This document shows positions 25,525 through 34,845 of a stretch of DNA of 64,000 nucleotides, one piece after another. Position 1 is the first letter of the stretch. Every line of letters begins with the position of its first letter. Location of the stretch: positions 25,645 through 89,644 of the forward strand of contig CADDZC010000006.1 of assembly GCA_902812365.1 (NCBI GenBank). The letters run 5' to 3'. The notes beneath the pieces are model-generated. The model saw nothing but the letters and a program-made list of their open reading frames with translations, was not told the origin of the DNA and made no database searches. The DNA is from Acidobacteriota bacterium (GTDB lineage Bacteria; Acidobacteriota; Terriglobia; UBA7540). The translations under genes and the position numbers were made by a program.

Positions 25525-26937
25525 ATGTCGAAAGGAGAAAAACCGCTGACGATCATGAAGTTCGGGGGCACATCGGTTGGTAACGCTGAGCGGATGCAGA
25601 CGGTCGCGGGGATTGTGGCCGCGGAAGCCGAGCGCTCCGAGGTGGTGGTCGTGGTCTCGGCGATGGGGGGCGTGACCGACATGCTGATCCGGGCCGCGAA
25701 TGAAGCCAGCCGCGGCGACCGCGACCACTGGAAGGGCGTGCGGCAGGAACTGGCCCGCAAACACCGCGAGGTAGCCGACCAACTGCTATCGGCAAGTGAG
25801 CAGGCCCTGGTGCTGCCGCGCTTGGCTGAAGCCGTGGAAGATTTCGAAAATTTGTGCTCCGGATTCTCGCTGGTGCGGGAAGTAACACCTCGCGCCATGG
25901 ATACGCTCTCCAGCTTGGGCGAAAAGATGTCCGCTACGCTGATGGCGGCCATCTTGAGGACGCACGGCAAGGCCGCCGAGGCTGTGGACGCGACTGAGTT
26001 GATCGTTACCGACCATAATTTCGGCAACGCCACGCCCCTTATGAGCGAAACTCAGGCGAAAACGCGGCAGCGCCTAGCTGGCTTACGCCGCCGCGGGATT
26101 ATTCCGGTCGTCACCGGCTTCCGCGGCGCGACACCGGACGGGGTATGTACGACGCTCGGCCGCGGAGGTTCCGACTACAGCGCCACCATCCTTGCCGCTG
26201 TGCTCGATGCCGACGAAGTGCAGATTTGGACGGATGTAGACGGCGTCATGACCGCCGATCCTCGGCTCGTCCCTTCAGCCCACATCATCCCGGAGATTTC
26301 GTACCGTGAGGCCATTGAACTTTCTTTTTTCGGCGCCAAGGTACTCCATCCGAAGACGATTCTGCCGGTGATGAAGAAAAGGATCCCGGTCTGGACGAAA
26401 AACACGTTCAACCCGCTCTGCCCGGGGACGAAGATTGGTCCGGCCACCGGCAATGGCCAGCCGGGGGCGAAAGCCATCACCTCGGTAAGCAAGGCGGCTT
26501 TGATTACAGTCAGCGGCCGAGACACTCTGAGCTTTCCACGTCTGGCCGCCCGTGTGTTCGGAGCGCTTTCGATCGACGAGATCCCCACGCTCATGGTGAC
26601 ACAATCATCGGCGGACAACATCGTGTGTTTTGCCGTCCATGATGCCGACTTGCAGCAGGTCAAGGCCAGACTGGAAAAGGCTTTTGAGCTGGAGATGCTC
26701 CATGATTACATGGCAGCCTTGGAAGTTATGCCGCATGTGGCGATAGTGGTTGTGGTGGGAGAAAAGATGAAGGGGACGCCGGGGCTAGCCGGCCGGACCT
26801 TCGGCGTTCTGGGTCGGCGCGGCATCAACATCATTGCCATCGCCCAGGGGTCTTCGGAGCTGAGTATTTCGTTCGCCGTGAAGGCGGCTGATATGAAAGA
26901 GGCAGTGAGAGCCGTGCATGAGGAATTTCAACTGTGA
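25525..26937 (+). CDS. lysC: Aspartate kinase
   Basis: First enzyme of the aspartate family (lysine, threonine, methionine, isoleucine), 470 residues from ATG 25525, which lies 9 bp after AAGAGG; in-frame ATG 25519 and TTG 25516 are alternatives. The kinase domain starts with IMKFGGTSVGNAERM and has GFRGATPDGVCTTLGRGGSDYSA and WTDVDGVMTADPR. The C-terminal part (about 320-470) carries two ACT-type regulatory modules (LMVTQSSADNIVCFAV and VAIVVVVGEKMKGTPGLAGR), so feedback control by lysine or threonine is likely. Followed 66 bp later by thrC. Confidence 0.95.
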   Translation: MSKGEKPLTIMKFGGTSVGNAERMQTVAGIVAAEAERSEVVVVVSAMGGVTDMLIRAANEASRGDRDHWKGVRQELARKHREVADQLLSASEQALVLPRLAEAVEDFENLCSGFSLVREVTPRAMDTLSSLGEKMSATLMAAILRTHGKAAEAVDATELIVTDHNFGNATPLMSETQAKTRQRLAGLRRRGIIPVVTGFRGATPDGVCTTLGRGGSDYSATILAAVLDADEVQIWTDVDGVMTADPRLVPSAHIIPEISYREAIELSFFGAKVLHPKTILPVMKKRIPVWTKNTFNPLCPGTKIGPATGNGQPGAKAITSVSKAALITVSGRDTLSFPRLAARVFGALSIDEIPTLMVTQSSADNIVCFAVHDADLQQVKARLEKAFELEMLHDYMAALEVMPHVAIVVVVGEKMKGTPGLAGRTFGVLGRRGINIIAIAQGSSELSISFAVKAADMKEAVRAVHEEFQL

Positions 26938-27003
26938 GAAGCAGTTGGTTGTCTGCCATGCCGGCATGACCGGGACTCAACCGGAGGCCATCGAAAGCGA
27001 CGC

Positions 27004-28296
27004 ATGTCTTCTGCTTATCTCCAATGTATCGAGGAGGGTTGCCAGGCCCGCCAGGACCCGCGCCGCGAGGAGTATCTCTGCTCGGTCTGCGGTGGCCTGC
27101 TCGAGGTGCGGTATGACTTCCGTCGCTTCGATCCGGAGGCGATACGCCGCACGTGGCACCAACGCCGTTTAAGCGGGGAGCCGATCGATCGCAGCGGCGT
27201 CTGGCGCTTTCGCGAGTTGATTGACTTCCTCGAACCCGGGGCACGGATCATCTCCCTCTCCGAGGGTTCGACTCCGCTCGTGGGCACCCGGCGTGCCGGC
27301 TGGTGGGCGGGTCCCGTGCACCTCACGATCAAGCACCAAGGCAACAATCCTACCGGATCGTTCAAAGACTTGGGCATGACGGCGTGCATAACGCGGGCAG
27401 CGTCGCGGGATGTACAGATGGTCGCCTGCGCTTCGACGGGGAACACGTCATCGTCCATGGCCGCCTATGCGTCTCGCGCTGGCATGAAATCCTTGCTCTT
27501 CGTGCCGTACCGGCAGATTTCGGCGGCCAAGCTGGCTCAGGCACTCGATTTTGGGGCCATTGTGGTGGAGGTCGGCGACACGTTCGATGAAGCGTTTCGG
27601 CTTTTGCGGGAGATCGCCCCGGAACTGGATCTGTATCTGGTCAATTCCGTCAACCCGTTTCGCATCGAGGGCCAGAAGACGATCGTGGCCGAGATGCTCG
27701 AACAGCGCGCCTGGCGTCCGCCGGACTACATTGTCGTGCCCGGCGGCAATCTGGGCAACGCCTCCGCCCTCGGCAAGGGGTTGCGCGAGCTCAAAGAACT
27801 GGGATTCATCGAAAAGGTGCCGCGCATCATCGTGATCCAGGCCCAGGGGGCCAATCCATTCTATCGGACTCTCGAATCCGGCTCCTCCAACCTGATTCCG
27901 GTCGAAAACCCGCATACCGAAGCCACGGCCATCCGCATCGGCCGCCCGGCGAACTGGAAAAAGGCGCGCCGGGTGTTGGAATGGAGCGGCGGATTGTGCG
28001 AGTCGGTGACCGATGAGGAGATTTTTGAGGCCAAGCGAGTGCTGGCCGAAGACGGCGTTGGTTGTGAGCCCGCGTCTGCCGCCACCGTGGCCGGTGTGCG
28101 CAAGCTCTGCCGGGCGGGCCGGATCGAGCGTCACGCCGACGTTGTCGCCGTTCTCACCGGGAATCAACTGAAAGACACCGACTACATCATGCGACACCGT
28201 TCGGCGAGCGAAGAATCGCGCCAGCGAATGCAGGTGGAGCCGAACCTGCAAGCTCTGCGCAAGGCCTTGGAGTCCCTCCTCGCGGTTACGGCATGA
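27004..28296 (+). CDS. thrC: Threonine synthase
   Basis: 430 residues, fold-type II PLP enzyme converting O-phosphohomoserine to threonine. An N-terminal zinc-ribbon-like stretch (CIEEGCQ and YLCSVCGGLLEVRYDF) is followed by the catalytic core: PLP lysine in NNPTGSFKDLGMT, phosphate-binding ACASTGNTSSSMAAYASRAG and VVPGGNLGNASALGKGL. This form resembles the plant/archaeal-type threonine synthase group. Together with lysC it forms the aspartate-to-threonine branch; homoserine dehydrogenase and kinase are not in the window. Confidence 0.94.
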   Translation: MSSAYLQCIEEGCQARQDPRREEYLCSVCGGLLEVRYDFRRFDPEAIRRTWHQRRLSGEPIDRSGVWRFRELIDFLEPGARIISLSEGSTPLVGTRRAGWWAGPVHLTIKHQGNNPTGSFKDLGMTACITRAASRDVQMVACASTGNTSSSMAAYASRAGMKSLLFVPYRQISAAKLAQALDFGAIVVEVGDTFDEAFRLLREIAPELDLYLVNSVNPFRIEGQKTIVAEMLEQRAWRPPDYIVVPGGNLGNASALGKGLRELKELGFIEKVPRIIVIQAQGANPFYRTLESGSSNLIPVENPHTEATAIRIGRPANWKKARRVLEWSGGLCESVTDEEIFEAKRVLAEDGVGCEPASAATVAGVRKLCRAGRIERHADVVAVLTGNQLKDTDYIMRHRSASEESRQRMQVEPNLQALRKALESLLAVTA

Positions 28297-28315
28297 AAGG
28301 AGCTGGGGTGAAGAT

Positions 28316-28369
28316 ATGGGCTCGACGTTGGACCGTGCGGTGCCGGTCCTTCGACATTTGAGGTCCTAA
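28316..28369 (+). CDS. Possible 17-codon leader ORF before ppc
   Basis: A short frame (ATG 28316 to TAA 28369) preceded by GGGGTGAAGAT as a possible ribosome-binding site. Its stop overlaps the ppc start as TAATG, which would allow translational coupling. It shows no run of regulatory codons, and ppc has its own GAGG site, so this may be chance. Confidence 0.2.
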   Translation: MGSTLDRAVPVLRHLRS

Positions 28370-31059
28370 TGGACGAAACTCTCAGAAAGGAGGTTCGCTT
28401 CCTGACTACACGACTGGGGGCGATGGTGCGTGAGCAGTGTGGCGAAAAGACCTTTCAAGCCGTCGAGAACCTGCGGCAGCTCTCGAAACAGATTCGGCAG
28501 AATCCTGACCCCCGGCTGTTGTGCGCCAAAGAACGGGAAATTAACGGCCTCACGCTCTCCGCGGCCACGAACGTGGCCCACGCCTTCAGCCTGTTTTTCC
28601 ATCTGGTTAATCTCTGCGAAGAGCGCCAGCGGGTGCGGCGTTTGCAGGACTACGAACGGCAGGAGTCCGGGGCTCCCATGTCGCTGCGGCGAGTGTTCCG
28701 CGAGCTTCGCCGTCAGCGCGTTGCGCCGGCGCGGGTTAAGCGCTTGATCGAATCGATGCGCGTCGAGCCCGTCCTGACCGCGCATCCGACGGAGGCCAAG
28801 CGGCGCAGCGTCATGAATCACCTGTATCTCATCGCCCAAACACTCGACCTCGCTCACGGTGATCTGAGCGCGGTGACGGAGCGCCAGATTGATCCCTGGA
28901 TCGAAGCCTTGTGGCTTACCGACGAGGTCCGCGAGCGGCCCATGACGCCGGCCACGGAAATCGAGAGCACTCTTGTCTATCTAGAGCGCACCATCTACGA
29001 TCTGGCCGGCACGTTCGGTGAGAAATTCCGCGAAGAACTGGCGCGGTATTCGCCGCGCCTCTGGGAGCACCAGCCGGTACTGCGATTCGGCTGGTGGGTG
29101 GGCACGGACCGCGATGGCAACCCGAACGTCACGCCGGAGGTCAGTCGCCGGGCGGCGGAAAAACTTCGCGAGAGCATCCTGCGCTATTACCGGCGAAGCT
29201 GCGAACACCTGTTGCGTATCGTATCCTTCCCTTGCCGACAGCCTGCGTTGCGGCGCCGCCTCGAATCTGATCTCGCCCGCGACGTGCGTCGTTTTCCCGC
29301 CACCCGAATCTTCGAAAGCGTCGACCAGCCCCACGAACTTTACCGCCGCAAGCTGCGGATTATGGCGTGGCGACTGGACCGGACGCTCGAAGGCGGGAAA
29401 GGCGCTTACGGCAGCCCGGCGGAATTCGTCCGTGACGTCGGGCTGCTCGAGCAGCTCCTGGCCGACCATCCCAGTCCCCGGATTGCGCGCCTGGGGCCAG
29501 CACGGCTTCGCCAGGCGGCCATGGTTTTCGGCTTTCACGGTGCCAGCCTCGATTTTCGGCAGCACGCTTCGCGCACGCGAGCTGCGGTCGATGAGATACT
29601 TGCCCGCGCCGGGCGCGCCGCCGCACCAGAAGCGGAGCGCATCCGGTCGATCCAGGCGTTGCTGTACGGCCCGGGCGCGGCTCCCCGACTTTCTGAACTC
29701 GCCGCTCGCACTCTGGAGGAGTTCCGCACACTGCGGGAAATTCAAGAGCGCTCGGGCGAAAGCGCCGCCCATCGTTATGTGCTCAGCATGAGCTCGAAGC
29801 TGTCCGATGTCTGGGACGTGCTGCTGCTGGGCCGCTATGCGGGTCTGGTCCAGACAAGCGGGAGGCTTTGGAAATCGTCGTTCGATGTGATTCCGCTTTT
29901 TGAAACATTTGACGATCTCGCGGCCTGCCCCTCCATCTTCGACCGCCTCCTTTCTGACCGCTTGTACCGCGCTCTACTTGCTTCACGCGGCAACTTTCAG
30001 GAGGTGATGCTGGGCTACTCGGATTCCGTGAAAGACAGTGGCTATTTTGCCGCTAACTGGTCGCTTTTCCGCGCCCAAAAGAAGCTGGAGGCCGTGGCGG
30101 ACCGGCACGGCATCAAGTTGGGACTGTTCCACGGCATGGGTGGAACTATTGACCGTGGTGGCGGCCAGTCTTACCGCAGCGTCCACGCTCAGCCGCACGC
30201 CGCACCCGGTGGGCGCATCCGCATCACGGAACAGGGAGAGGTGATTTCCCTCAAGTATTCGAATCCCGTCATCGCCGAACGAAATATCGAGCAACTCGTG
30301 GCTTCGGTGCTCGACGCCCGGCTGCTGCGGCCTCGAAACCAGACTGACCTCCAGGTCAAGCGGTGGGAAGCCGCGGCCGACGAGCTTGGCGAAAGCAGCC
30401 GCCGGTTCTATCGCCGCCTGGTTTACGAGACCTCCGAATTTCCCGAGTACTTCTATCAGGCCACGCCCATTGACCTCATCGAACAGTTGCGCCTCGGGTC
30501 GCGCCCCAGCCGCCGCTTTCGAGGGCGCGATGTCGAAAACCTCCGCGCTATCCCCTGGGTCTTCGCCTGGACCCAGTCGCGCCATTTCCTGCCCTCCTGG
30601 TACGGCCTCGGCCACGCCTTTGAGCGCTTTATTCATGACCACGCACCGGATGGTTTGTCGCTTTTGCGAGAGATGTACCAGAACTGGCCTTTCTTCGCAG
30701 TGCTGCTACAGAATGCCGAAGTGTCTCTCGCGAAAACCGATCTCTATATCGCGCGGCGTTATGCCGCACTCGTCCGACCGGTGGCGCTCGGCCAGAGAAT
30801 ATTTCAGTCGATCGAAGAGGAGTACCATCGCAGCCTGCGCCACGTGCTCGATATTAGCGGACGTGGTTTGCCGCTCGCCGGACAGCCGGTTTTGGCTGAA
30901 TCCATTCGCCTGCGGAACCCCTACGTGGACCCTCTCAACTTTCTTCAGCTTCGCTTCCTGGAGAAGTGGCGGCGTTCGCGCCGCTCGGATCCCGAACTCT
31001 TGCGCCTCCTGCAGATTACCGTGGGCGGTATCGCGTTTGGGATGAAGAGTACGGGATAG
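28369..31059 (+). CDS. ppc: Phosphoenolpyruvate carboxylase, divergent
   Basis: 896 residues, usual family length. It carboxylates phosphoenolpyruvate to oxaloacetate, feeding the aspartate pathway encoded just upstream. Present: His139 in [12 protein letters not shown], Arg397 in LDFRQ, Lys555 in [10 protein letters not shown], Arg596 in the GGTIDRGGG part of the loop, and [11 protein letters not shown]. Unusual: the mobile loop reads [13 protein letters not shown], so the conserved first Arg is Met590 and a Gly is Asp595; LDIRQ(D/E)S is LDFRQHAS; and the C-terminal QNTG/RNTG is KSTG, losing the Asn that in E. coli contacts the inhibitor aspartate. Likely a PEPC with altered control, but reduced activity is possible. 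Confidence 0.88.
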   Translation: MDETLRKEVRFLTTRLGAMVREQCGEKTFQAVENLRQLSKQIRQNPDPRLLCAKEREINGLTLSAATNVAHAFSLFFHLVNLCEERQRVRRLQDYERQESGAPMSLRRVFRELRRQRVAPARVKRLIESMRVEPVLTAHPTEAKRRSVMNHLYLIAQTLDLAHGDLSAVTERQIDPWIEALWLTDEVRERPMTPATEIESTLVYLERTIYDLAGTFGEKFREELARYSPRLWEHQPVLRFGWWVGTDRDGNPNVTPEVSRRAAEKLRESILRYYRRSCEHLLRIVSFPCRQPALRRRLESDLARDVRRFPATRIFESVDQPHELYRRKLRIMAWRLDRTLEGGKGAYGSPAEFVRDVGLLEQLLADHPSPRIARLGPARLRQAAMVFGFHGASLDFRQHASRTRAAVDEILARAGRAAAPEAERIRSIQALLYGPGAAPRLSELAARTLEEFRTLREIQERSGESAAHRYVLSMSSKLSDVWDVLLLGRYAGLVQTSGRLWKSSFDVIPLFETFDDLAACPSIFDRLLSDRLYRALLASRGNFQEVMLGYSDSVKDSGYFAANWSLFRAQKKLEAVADRHGIKLGLFHGMGGTIDRGGGQSYRSVHAQPHAAPGGRIRITEQGEVISLKYSNPVIAERNIEQLVASVLDARLLRPRNQTDLQVKRWEAAADELGESSRRFYRRLVYETSEFPEYFYQATPIDLIEQLRLGSRPSRRFRGRDVENLRAIPWVFAWTQSRHFLPSWYGLGHAFERFIHDHAPDGLSLLREMYQNWPFFAVLLQNAEVSLAKTDLYIARRYAALVRPVALGQRIFQSIEEEYHRSLRHVLDISGRGLPLAGQPVLAESIRLRNPYVDPLNFLQLRFLEKWRRSRRSDPELLRLLQITVGGIAFGMKSTG

Positions 31060-31141
31060 CGGCCGCCCTCCGAATTTCTGGCCTGGACGGTGTGAGCAGG
31101 CGCATAAGGGCCGGTGGCCAGCCAAGGACGCAATTTTACGC

Positions 31142-31170
31142 TTCCCAAATCGTCGAAGCCGTGCTATATT
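31142..31170 (+). promoter_or_regulatory. Sigma-70-type promoter of rpsO
   Basis: TTCCCA at 31142-31147, 17-bp spacer, TATATT at 31165-31170, 46 bp before the rpsO ATG. The -10 matches 5 of 6, the -35 4 of 6. A clear GAGGAGAT ribosome-binding region precedes the start. Confidence 0.55.
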
Positions 31171-31216
31171 AACGTGCTATCAAGGGAAAAGCGATGAGAA
31201 ACGAGGAGATAGGCGG

Positions 31217-31486
31217 ATGCCGTTGACCCGGGAATCGAAGACTCAACTGATCGAACGTTATCGAGTTAAGCCAGAAGATACCGGATCACCTGAAGTACAA
31301 GTGGCTCTTCTTAGCGAGCGGATCAACTACCTCAACGAGCATTTTCGCGTCCACCGCAAGGATCATACGTCGAGGCGTGGGTTGTTCATTATGGTCGGCA
31401 AGCGTAAGCGGCTGTTGGAGTACTTGAAACGCCGTTACCCGGAGCGCTATCGGCAGTTGATTGAACGGCTCGGCATCCGTAAATAG
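31217..31486 (+). CDS. rpsO: 30S ribosomal protein S15
   Basis: 89 residues, exact family length. Diagnostic segments: [23 protein letters not shown] and [25 protein letters not shown]. Binds the central domain of 16S rRNA. It has its own promoter and is followed by a Rho-independent terminator; pnp is next but 361 bp away, so the classical rpsO-pnp order is kept without tight coupling. Confidence 0.97.
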   Translation: MPLTRESKTQLIERYRVKPEDTGSPEVQVALLSERINYLNEHFRVHRKDHTSRRGLFIMVGKRKRLLEYLKRRYPERYRQLIERLGIRK

Positions 31487-31847
31487 CCCGGTTGTGAGTG
31501 GAAAGCCTGGGAATCTGGGTTGTGAACAGCGGATAGGTTGCGGCCACCCCCGGCGTCGGACGTGGGTGGCTTTTCCTTTAGAGTCATTCCCCTCGTTTGC
31601 CAAGGCCAGTTGGGTTTTTGCCAGTCTCGCCTTTACCAGCCACCTCCAGGGGAGACGAATTGTTCGAGGAGCGGTCTCTGGCCGCCGCCGTGCCCAGCTA
31701 ACAGCGGCCCCATGGACAATGAACCTTGGCCCTGGCGACGTAGGCTACCGACACAGGGTATGACCCGCGCACCTGAAGGCTTCACGGAGCGCTCGCCGCG
31801 CCCAGCCGAGGCGGTGGGCAGGCGGCTTGAGCAGGGAGGAAAAGACA
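31487..31847 (+). other. 361-bp rpsO-pnp intergenic region
   Basis: Holds the rpsO terminator (31543-31579), then a second inverted repeat GGCCGC / GCGGCC at 31680-31709 in the presumed pnp leader region. No gene and no convincing pnp promoter were seen. A strong AGGGAGGA ribosome-binding site ends the gap. Confidence 0.6.
31543..31579 (+). terminator. Rho-independent terminator of rpsO
   Basis: GCCACCC (31543-31549) and GGGTGGC (31564-31570) form a 7-bp stem with a 14-base loop, followed by the T-rich TTTTCCTTT run. Confidence 0.65.
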
Positions 31848-33968
31848 ATGCAACGAGTGAGTATTCCACTGGGTGGTAGCACCCTGACGATTGAAGTCGG
31901 CAAGCTGGCCAAACAAGCCAATGGTGCCGCCTGCGTCCGCTACGGCGATACCGTCGTGCTGGCGACGGCATGCTCTGCTGAACCGCGGGAAGGCATCGAC
32001 TTCCTTCCCTTGACGGTGGATTATCGCGAGTATACTTACGCGGCCGGCAAGATACCTGGGGGCTTTTTCAAGCGGGAAGGTAGACCAACGGAAAAGGAAA
32101 TTCTGACCAGTCGCTTGATCGACCGTCCGGTCCGTCCCCTATTTCCCGAAGGCTACCGCGATGAAACGCAGGTCATCGCCATGGTGCTCTCCGCCGATGC
32201 CGACCACGACCCGGATGTGATTGGGGTGGTGGCGGGCGCGGCTGCCTTGTACCTTTCCGATATTCCGTTTCCCATACCCATCGCGGCCGTTCGCGTCGGA
32301 CTGGTAGACGGCCGGCTGGTCACGAACCCCACGTACTCGGAGATGAAGTCCAGTCTGTTGAACTTGGCTGTGGCGGGCAGCGACGAGGCCATCGTGATGG
32401 TGGAAGCGGGCGCCAAGGAAGTCTCCGAGACGACGATTATCGATGCCATCCAGCATGCCCACACCGAGATTCGCAAGATCGTGGCCGCCGAGCGCGAGCT
32501 ATTTGAGAAACTCGGGGTCAAGAAACGAGCGGTATCGGCACCGGTCCGCGATGAAACCCTGTATCAGGAAGTTGTCCGGAAGGTGGAGGCGCAGGTGCGG
32601 GAGGCCAGTGACACGTCCAAGTACGACAAGCTGACGAGCCAGCGCAAACTCGAGGAGATCAAAAAGGTGCTCGTCGGGAGCTACCCGGAAGACGACGAAG
32701 CGAAACGAAACGAGGTCGCCAAGTACTTTGACGCCCTCCATGAGCGGATTTTCCGCGACGACGTACTTTTGAAACGCCAGCGGCCCGACAAGCGAGCGTT
32801 TGACCAGGTGCGCCCCATTACCTGCGAGGTGGGCTTGCTGCCGCGCACCCACGGCTCGGCGCTGTTTACGCGCGGCGAGACCCAGGCGCTGGTGACAGCG
32901 ACGCTGGGCACGGCCGAGGACATGCAGCGATTGGACGTGCTGGAGGGCGAATCGTTTAAGCGCTTCATGCTGCACTACAACTTTCCGCCTTTCAGCGTGG
33001 GTGAAGTCGGATTCCTGCGTGGTCCCGGACGGAGAGAAATCGGCCACGGGAGCCTGGCCGAACGGGCTCTGCTGGCGGTGGTGCCGGAGGAGGATGTTTT
33101 CCCTTACACCATCCGCGTCGTCTCGGACATTCTGGAGTCCAACGGATCTTCGTCCATGGCCACGGTCTGCGGCGGGTGTCTGGCGCTGATGGATGCCGGC
33201 ACCCCCATCAAGGCTCCGGTCGCCGGGATCGCCATGGGGCTGGTGAAAGAGGGCGATAATTATGCGATCCTCACCGACATTGCCGGCGCCGAAGACCATT
33301 ACGGTGACATGGACTTTAAAGTGGCCGGGACGGAGGCGGGTATCACGGCTCTACAGATGGACATCAAGATCACCGGCGTAACTACGCAGATCATGGCCGA
33401 AGCGCTGGCACAGGCCAAGGCCGGTCGGTTGCATGTGCTGGGCAAGATGCTCGAGGCGCTTCCCAAAGCGCGGCCTACCCTCTCGTCGTACGCACCCCGC
33501 ATTTACACCTTGCATATCAATCCTCGCAAGATTGGTGAGCTGATCGGCCCGGGCGGCAAAGTAATCCGAGGTATCACGGAGCAGACGGGCGTGAAAATCG
33601 ATGTCGAGGATGACGGCAGGGTCAATGTGGCGGCCTCCGACGAGCAGGCCGCCAGCAAGGCCCTCAAGATGATCAAGGACCTGATGGCCGAGGCCGAACT
33701 GGGGAAGACGTATCTCGGCAAGGTCGTGCGCCTGGCGGAATTCGGCGCTTTCGTTGAGATCTTCCCTGGCACCGACGGGCTGTTGCACATCAGCGAGGTG
33801 GCTGAACATCGCATTCAAGACATTCGTAAGGAACTGAAAGAGGGTGACCAGATTCTGGTCAAGGTTATCGGCATCGAAGGTAACAAGATTCGCCTAAGCC
33901 GCAAGGCTGTGCTGCGCGACCAGCGTCAGAAGGCGGGCGCGACGGCTCCCTCTCCGCCGCGGAACTAG
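31848..33968 (+). CDS. pnp: Polyribonucleotide nucleotidyltransferase (PNPase)
   Basis: 706 residues from ATG 31848, 7 bp after AGGGAGGA; a TTG 21 bp upstream is not needed. Two RNase PH cores are present, the first with YGDTVVLATACS and FFKREGRPTEKEILTSRLIDRPVRPLFP, the second with RTHGSALFTRGETQALVTATLGT and DFKVAGTEAGITALQMDIKI. A KH domain (IGPGGKVIRGITEQTG) and an S1 domain (GKVVRLAEFGAFVEIFPGTDGLLHISEV) close the protein. It is a phosphorolytic 3'-5' exoribonuclease and can join a degradosome with RNase E. Complete and typical. Confidence 0.97.
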   Translation: MQRVSIPLGGSTLTIEVGKLAKQANGAACVRYGDTVVLATACSAEPREGIDFLPLTVDYREYTYAAGKIPGGFFKREGRPTEKEILTSRLIDRPVRPLFPEGYRDETQVIAMVLSADADHDPDVIGVVAGAAALYLSDIPFPIPIAAVRVGLVDGRLVTNPTYSEMKSSLLNLAVAGSDEAIVMVEAGAKEVSETTIIDAIQHAHTEIRKIVAAERELFEKLGVKKRAVSAPVRDETLYQEVVRKVEAQVREASDTSKYDKLTSQRKLEEIKKVLVGSYPEDDEAKRNEVAKYFDALHERIFRDDVLLKRQRPDKRAFDQVRPITCEVGLLPRTHGSALFTRGETQALVTATLGTAEDMQRLDVLEGESFKRFMLHYNFPPFSVGEVGFLRGPGRREIGHGSLAERALLAVVPEEDVFPYTIRVVSDILESNGSSSMATVCGGCLALMDAGTPIKAPVAGIAMGLVKEGDNYAILTDIAGAEDHYGDMDFKVAGTEAGITALQMDIKITGVTTQIMAEALAQAKAGRLHVLGKMLEALPKARPTLSSYAPRIYTLHINPRKIGELIGPGGKVIRGITEQTGVKIDVEDDGRVNVAASDEQAASKALKMIKDLMAEAELGKTYLGKVVRLAEFGAFVEIFPGTDGLLHISEVAEHRIQDIRKELKEGDQILVKVIGIEGNKIRLSRKAVLRDQRQKAGATAPSPPRN

Positions 33969-34069
33969 AGCCGGTGGCCCGCCGCGGGTAGTGGCCAGAT
34001 GCACAGGCGGGACCGGACCCGGATTCCGAAGCCGGCAGTAAGAATGAGGCATTCGGGAGAAACTCGCCC

Positions 34070-34426
34070 GTGCCCTTGCACATTGTTGACAAGGTCGTTC
34101 AGGACGTCCTGGTTCTCGACATGCGGGGACGCATTACCTTGGGACCAGAGACGCAGTCGCTGCGCCAGAAGGTCAAAGCGGCGCTGGACGCCGGCTACTT
34201 GCGGATTGTCTTGGATTTGGGCCAGGTGGATTATATCGACAGCTCCGGGCTGGCCACGCTCATCTCGATCTCGAGCTCGGCGCGCAGCGTCGGTGGCGAG
34301 TTGAAGTTGCTCCACCTTACCCAGCAGGTGAACAGCTTGCTCCAGATCACCCGGCTCAGCACGGTCTTTGAGGTGTTCGACAGCTTCGAGCAGGCGTGCG
34401 GTTCCTTTGCCAGGCCACCGGACTAG
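34070..34426 (+). CDS. STAS-domain anti-sigma factor antagonist
   Basis: 118 residues from a GTG start. SpoIIAA/RsbV-like STAS fold: VLVLDMRGRITLG, then LDLGQVDYIDSSGLATLISI with the phosphorylatable serine at Ser58. Such proteins release a sigma factor by binding an anti-sigma kinase when unphosphorylated. No RsbW-like kinase, PP2C phosphatase or sigma-B gene adjoins it, so it is an orphan here. The ECF sigma/anti-sigma pair of this window uses a different, zinc-finger mechanism. Confidence 0.87.
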   Translation: MPLHIVDKVVQDVLVLDMRGRITLGPETQSLRQKVKAALDAGYLRIVLDLGQVDYIDSSGLATLISISSSARSVGGELKLLHLTQQVNSLLQITRLSTVFEVFDSFEQACGSFARPPD

Positions 34427-34491
34427 GCATTCATCTGAAGGAACCTGTGAGCCCGTCGTCCCCGGCACCCGCTTCCTCCCTCTCGCTGCCT

Positions 34492-34520
34492 TTGACAAAC
34501 CTTCCTCGCCGGGGTAGAGT
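34492..34520 (+). promoter_or_regulatory. Strong sigma-70 promoter of the cold-shock gene
   Basis: Consensus TTGACA at 34492-34497, 17-bp spacer, TAGAGT at 34515-34520. The predicted transcript has a leader of about 85 bases before the ATG at 34613, long as in many cspA-type genes whose leaders act as cold-responsive RNA. Confidence 0.78.
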
Positions 34521-34612
34521 GCCCGTAGCGTGAGAGAGGCTTCTTAGCGGCTTCTTCTGAACTCGCGATCTGCCAAGAAGGCATTCCCCTTTTGCGCCAC
34601 TCGAGGTGTTCC

Positions 34613-34819
34613 ATGCAGGGAACGATCAAGCGGCTTATCCGCGACCGAGGATTCGGTTTCATCCGCGCCGCCGACGGCCAGGAAGTGTTCTTTCACCGCA
34701 GCGGATTACAAGACCTGAACTTCGATAACCTGAAAGAAGGAGAAAACGTAGAGTTCGATTTGGAACAAGGGCAGAAGGGACCGCGCGCGGTCAAAGTACG
34801 TCCGAGTGGCGGTGAGTAG
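34613..34819 (+). CDS. Cold-shock-domain protein
   Basis: 68 residues from ATG 34613; the TTG 21 bp upstream is not supported. Single OB-fold cold-shock domain with RNP1-like RGFGFIRA and RNP2-like EVFFHRSGL, and the closing VEFDLEQGQKGPRAVKV. Binds single-stranded nucleic acid, acting as an RNA chaperone. The first residues (QGTIKRLIRDRG) replace the more common GTVKWFNxxKG, so it belongs to a somewhat divergent subgroup common outside Proteobacteria. Confidence 0.92.
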   Translation: MQGTIKRLIRDRGFGFIRAADGQEVFFHRSGLQDLNFDNLKEGENVEFDLEQGQKGPRAVKVRPSGGE

Positions 34820-34845
34820 TTCGTCGCGCGTTATGCAGCGGGACG

